This document shows, piece by piece, positions 62,094 to 64,000 of a stretch of DNA of 64,000 bases; within the stretch, counting starts at the first letter, position 1; each line of letters begins with the position of its first letter. This DNA is from Sporobacter termitidis DSM 10068 (GTDB lineage: Bacteria > Bacillota > Clostridia > Oscillospirales > Oscillospiraceae): positions 79,730 through 143,729 of the forward strand of contig NZ_FQXV01000012.1 of NCBI RefSeq assembly GCF_900130065.1. The letters are read 5' to 3'. Below the pieces are notes generated by a model that was not told the origin of the DNA, searched no databases, and saw only the letters and a list, made by a program, of their open reading frames with translations. A program made the translations under genes and the position numbers.

Positions 62094-64000
62094 ATGAACA
62101 AAGTCGTATTTCAATTTGAGGGCGGCGGAGACGTAACAATCTTCGCCGCTCCCGGCGAAAACCTGTTGGACCTGGCGCGCAAGGCCAACGTCGTCATCGA
62201 CGCGCCCTGCTCCGGCAACGGCTCCTGCGGCAAGTGCCGGGTCCAGCTTATGTCGGGCGAGCTGAAGAGCAAAAAGACCCTGCACCTGGACGATAACGAG
62301 TTCAATGAGGGCTGGCGGCTGGCCTGCGGGTCCGCCGTCGTCTCCGACGTGAAGGTCCTGGTGCCCGACATCGCCTCGGCTTACAAAAGCCGCATGAAAA
62401 CGGCCGACCTGTCCTCTCCCGACGAGATCAAAATCTTCAACGAGCTGCAGGACAACCTGCACAGCGTCGGTATGCATGAGGGCGGCCAGCTCAAAGTCTT
62501 CGCCGTCAAAATGGACATGCCCACGCTGGAGGACACCATGCCGGACAACGAGCGCTTTTCCCGCGCCGTCTGCGAGGTCACGGGCGCCTCAAACGTCATC
62601 GTCCCCTTCTTCGTCCTTAAAAAGCTGCCGGACCTTTTACGCGACAACGACTTCGCGCTCCGGTGCGTGGGCGAGCTGTACGAGGGCACGATAGAGATTC
62701 TCGACCTGTCCAGCGACACCGGCACCGCGCCGGTGTGCGGCCTTGCCATCGACATCGGCACCACGACGGTCTCCGGCGTCCTCGTGGACCTTGCCACCGG
62801 CGCCATCCTGTCCAAGGCCAGCGCCGGCAACGGCCAGATCCGCTACGGGGCCGACGTTATCAACCGCATCGTCGAGCAGCAGAAGCAGGGCGGCGTCCAA
62901 AAGCTCCAGAAGGCCATCATCGACGAGACGCTCCTGCCGCTCATCGACGTTTTGTGCAAGGACGCCGGCGTCCCTAAAAAGCGCGTTTTTCACATGACGG
63001 TGGCGTCCAACACGACGATGAACCACCTGCTCCTGGGCGTCAACGCCGACTTTCTGCGCACGGAGCCGTATGTGCCCGCGTTTTTCAGCATGCGCCCCGT
63101 TTTGACCCGCGCCCTCGGCATCGAGCTGGCCCCCGCCGCCAAGCTCAGCGTCGCGCCCAACATCGGCAGCTACGTGGGCGGCGACATCACGGCCGGCGCC
63201 CTGGCCTCCATGATCTGGAACGCGCAGGAGCTCTCCATGCTCATCGACCTGGGCACCAACGGCGAGATCGTTTTCGGCAATACCGAGTTTCTCATGTCCT
63301 GCGCCTGCTCGGCAGGTCCCGCCTTTGAGGGCGGCGATATCTCCTGCGGCATGCGCGCCACCACCGGCGCCATCGAGGCTGTCACCATCGACCAGGATAC
63401 CATGGAGCCGGCGATGTCCGTTATCGGCCACATCCGCCCCGTGGGCCTCTGCGGCTCCGGCATCATCGACATGATCGCCGAGCTCTTCCGCACCGGGATC
63501 ATCAACGGCAAGGGCAAATTCGTCCGCGAGGGCAAGCGCGTCAAGCACGACGAGTTCGGCATCGGCAGCTATATTCTCGCCTTCCCCGAGGAGTCGGCCA
63601 GCGGCCGGCAGGTGGCCATCACCGAGGTGGACATCGACAACTTCATCCGGGCCAAGGGCGCCATCTTCTCCGCCATCATGACCCTCATCTCCTCCCTGGG
63701 CTTCACCCCCGACATGCTGGAGCACGTGGCCGTGGCCGGCGGCATCGGCAGCGGCATCAATATCAAAAACGCCATCCGCATCGGCATGTTCCCGGACCTC
63801 CCAGTTGAGAAATACTCCTACATCGGCAACTCCTCCCTGGCCGGCGCCTACGCCATGCTCACCTCCGAGGACGCCGCCACAAAGCTTAACGAGATCGCCA
63901 GGTGCATGACATATCTGGAGCTCTCCACCCAGCCCGGCTACATGGACGCCTTCGTCGCCGCCTGCTTCCTCCCTCATACCGACGCCGCCCTCTTCCCGTC
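62094..64000 (+). CDS. acsV: Corrinoid activation protein AcsV/RACo (partial, runs off the window)
   Basis: 635 complete codons are visible. The N-terminal 2Fe-2S ferredoxin has C39, C45, C48 and C78 (APCSGNGSCGKC, RLACGS). After a linker, a middle domain and an ASKHA ATPase core follow: LAIDIGTTTVSGVLVDLATG, SNTTMNHLLLG, LIDLGTNGEIVFG and VAGGIGSGINIKNAI. It re-reduces inactive Co(II) of the corrinoid Fe-S protein using ATP. The start codon follows GGGAG. The C-terminal end is outside the window, so its intactness is unknown. Confidence 0.95.
   Translation, partial: MNKVVFQFEGGGDVTIFAAPGENLLDLARKANVVIDAPCSGNGSCGKCRVQLMSGELKSKKTLHLDDNEFNEGWRLACGSAVVSDVKVLVPDIASAYKSRMKTADLSSPDEIKIFNELQDNLHSVGMHEGGQLKVFAVKMDMPTLEDTMPDNERFSRAVCEVTGASNVIVPFFVLKKLPDLLRDNDFALRCVGELYEGTIEILDLSSDTGTAPVCGLAIDIGTTTVSGVLVDLATGAILSKASAGNGQIRYGADVINRIVEQQKQGGVQKLQKAIIDETLLPLIDVLCKDAGVPKKRVFHMTVASNTTMNHLLLGVNADFLRTEPYVPAFFSMRPVLTRALGIELAPAAKLSVAPNIGSYVGGDITAGALASMIWNAQELSMLIDLGTNGEIVFGNTEFLMSCACSAGPAFEGGDISCGMRATTGAIEAVTIDQDTMEPAMSVIGHIRPVGLCGSGIIDMIAELFRTGIINGKGKFVREGKRVKHDEFGIGSYILAFPEESASGRQVAITEVDIDNFIRAKGAIFSAIMTLISSLGFTPDMLEHVAVAGGIGSGINIKNAIRIGMFPDLPVEKYSYIGNSSLAGAYAMLTSEDAATKLNEIARCMTYLELSTQPGYMDAFVAACFLPHTDAALFP

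Noticed and set aside
59918..62101. 727-codon open frame on the minus strand over acsB2
   Set aside because: It is the antisense shadow of a GC-rich gene; its translation is low complexity and lacks any family motif, whereas the plus strand has all ACS motifs.

Overview
The window reads as a chromosomal segment of a GC-rich, spore-forming, acetogenic Clostridia (Bacillota). An alpha/beta small acid-soluble spore protein and two sigma-G-like promoters indicate sporulation. A CtsR-type operator, PadR, CsoR and Rrf2 regulators and AGGAGG ribosome binding sites indicate Bacillota. A nearly complete carbonyl branch of the Wood-Ljungdahl pathway indicates acetogenesis. I cannot name the genus. No rRNA, tRNA, prophage, insertion sequence with a transposase, or CRISPR array was seen.

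Layout. 1-5 kb: clpB and a dnaJ-like gene under a CtsR-type operator. 5-9 kb: a secreted protein, a PadR-controlled membrane Fe-S protein, a DUF503 protein and two sporulation-type genes. 9-13 kb: sulfur amino acid genes (patB, metB-like, a CymR-like Rrf2 regulator, cysK). 14-17.5 kb: Fe-S and thiolation genes (iscR-like, mnmA, nifS, nifU). 18-23 kb: a flavoprotein divergent from two tandem aldehyde dehydrogenases. 23-29 kb: small regulatory units (padR-DUF2812, ycaQ-pucR, tetR-flavodoxin-FMN_bind). 29-34.5 kb: a copper operon csoR-copA-copZ followed by a two-component system. 34.7-42.9 kb: an M24 peptidase, an oligopeptide or nickel-type ABC transporter and a threonine aldolase. 43-47 kb: two CheX-type proteins, a UroD-family protein, a ferritin and a His-rich CsoR-like regulator.

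47.6-64 kb is the acetogenesis island. On the minus strand, a strong promoter precedes cooS (CODH), then cooC, acsB (acetyl-CoA synthase), acsD and acsC (corrinoid Fe-S protein) and acsE (methyltransferase), closed by a terminator. Next comes a small corrinoid unit: a 76-residue protein, a corrinoid protein and a GntR regulator. Divergent from it is a plus-strand unit: a His-rich protein, CooT, a second CooC, a second complete acetyl-CoA synthase and the corrinoid activator AcsV, which runs off the end. Together these fix CO2 or CO to acetyl-CoA, load nickel and reactivate cobalamin. The formate and folate branch genes are not in the window.

Intergenic DNA is unusually rich in repeats. A ~185-bp multi-hairpin element occurs three times with compensatory stem changes, each copy next to a terminator-like hairpin. 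There is a 240-bp MITE with 30-bp terminal inverted repeats and a truncated relative. A palindrome family (core ATTCCCGCG..CGCGGGAAT) occurs singly and as ~73-bp inverted pairs, and three short tandem arrays abut members of this family.
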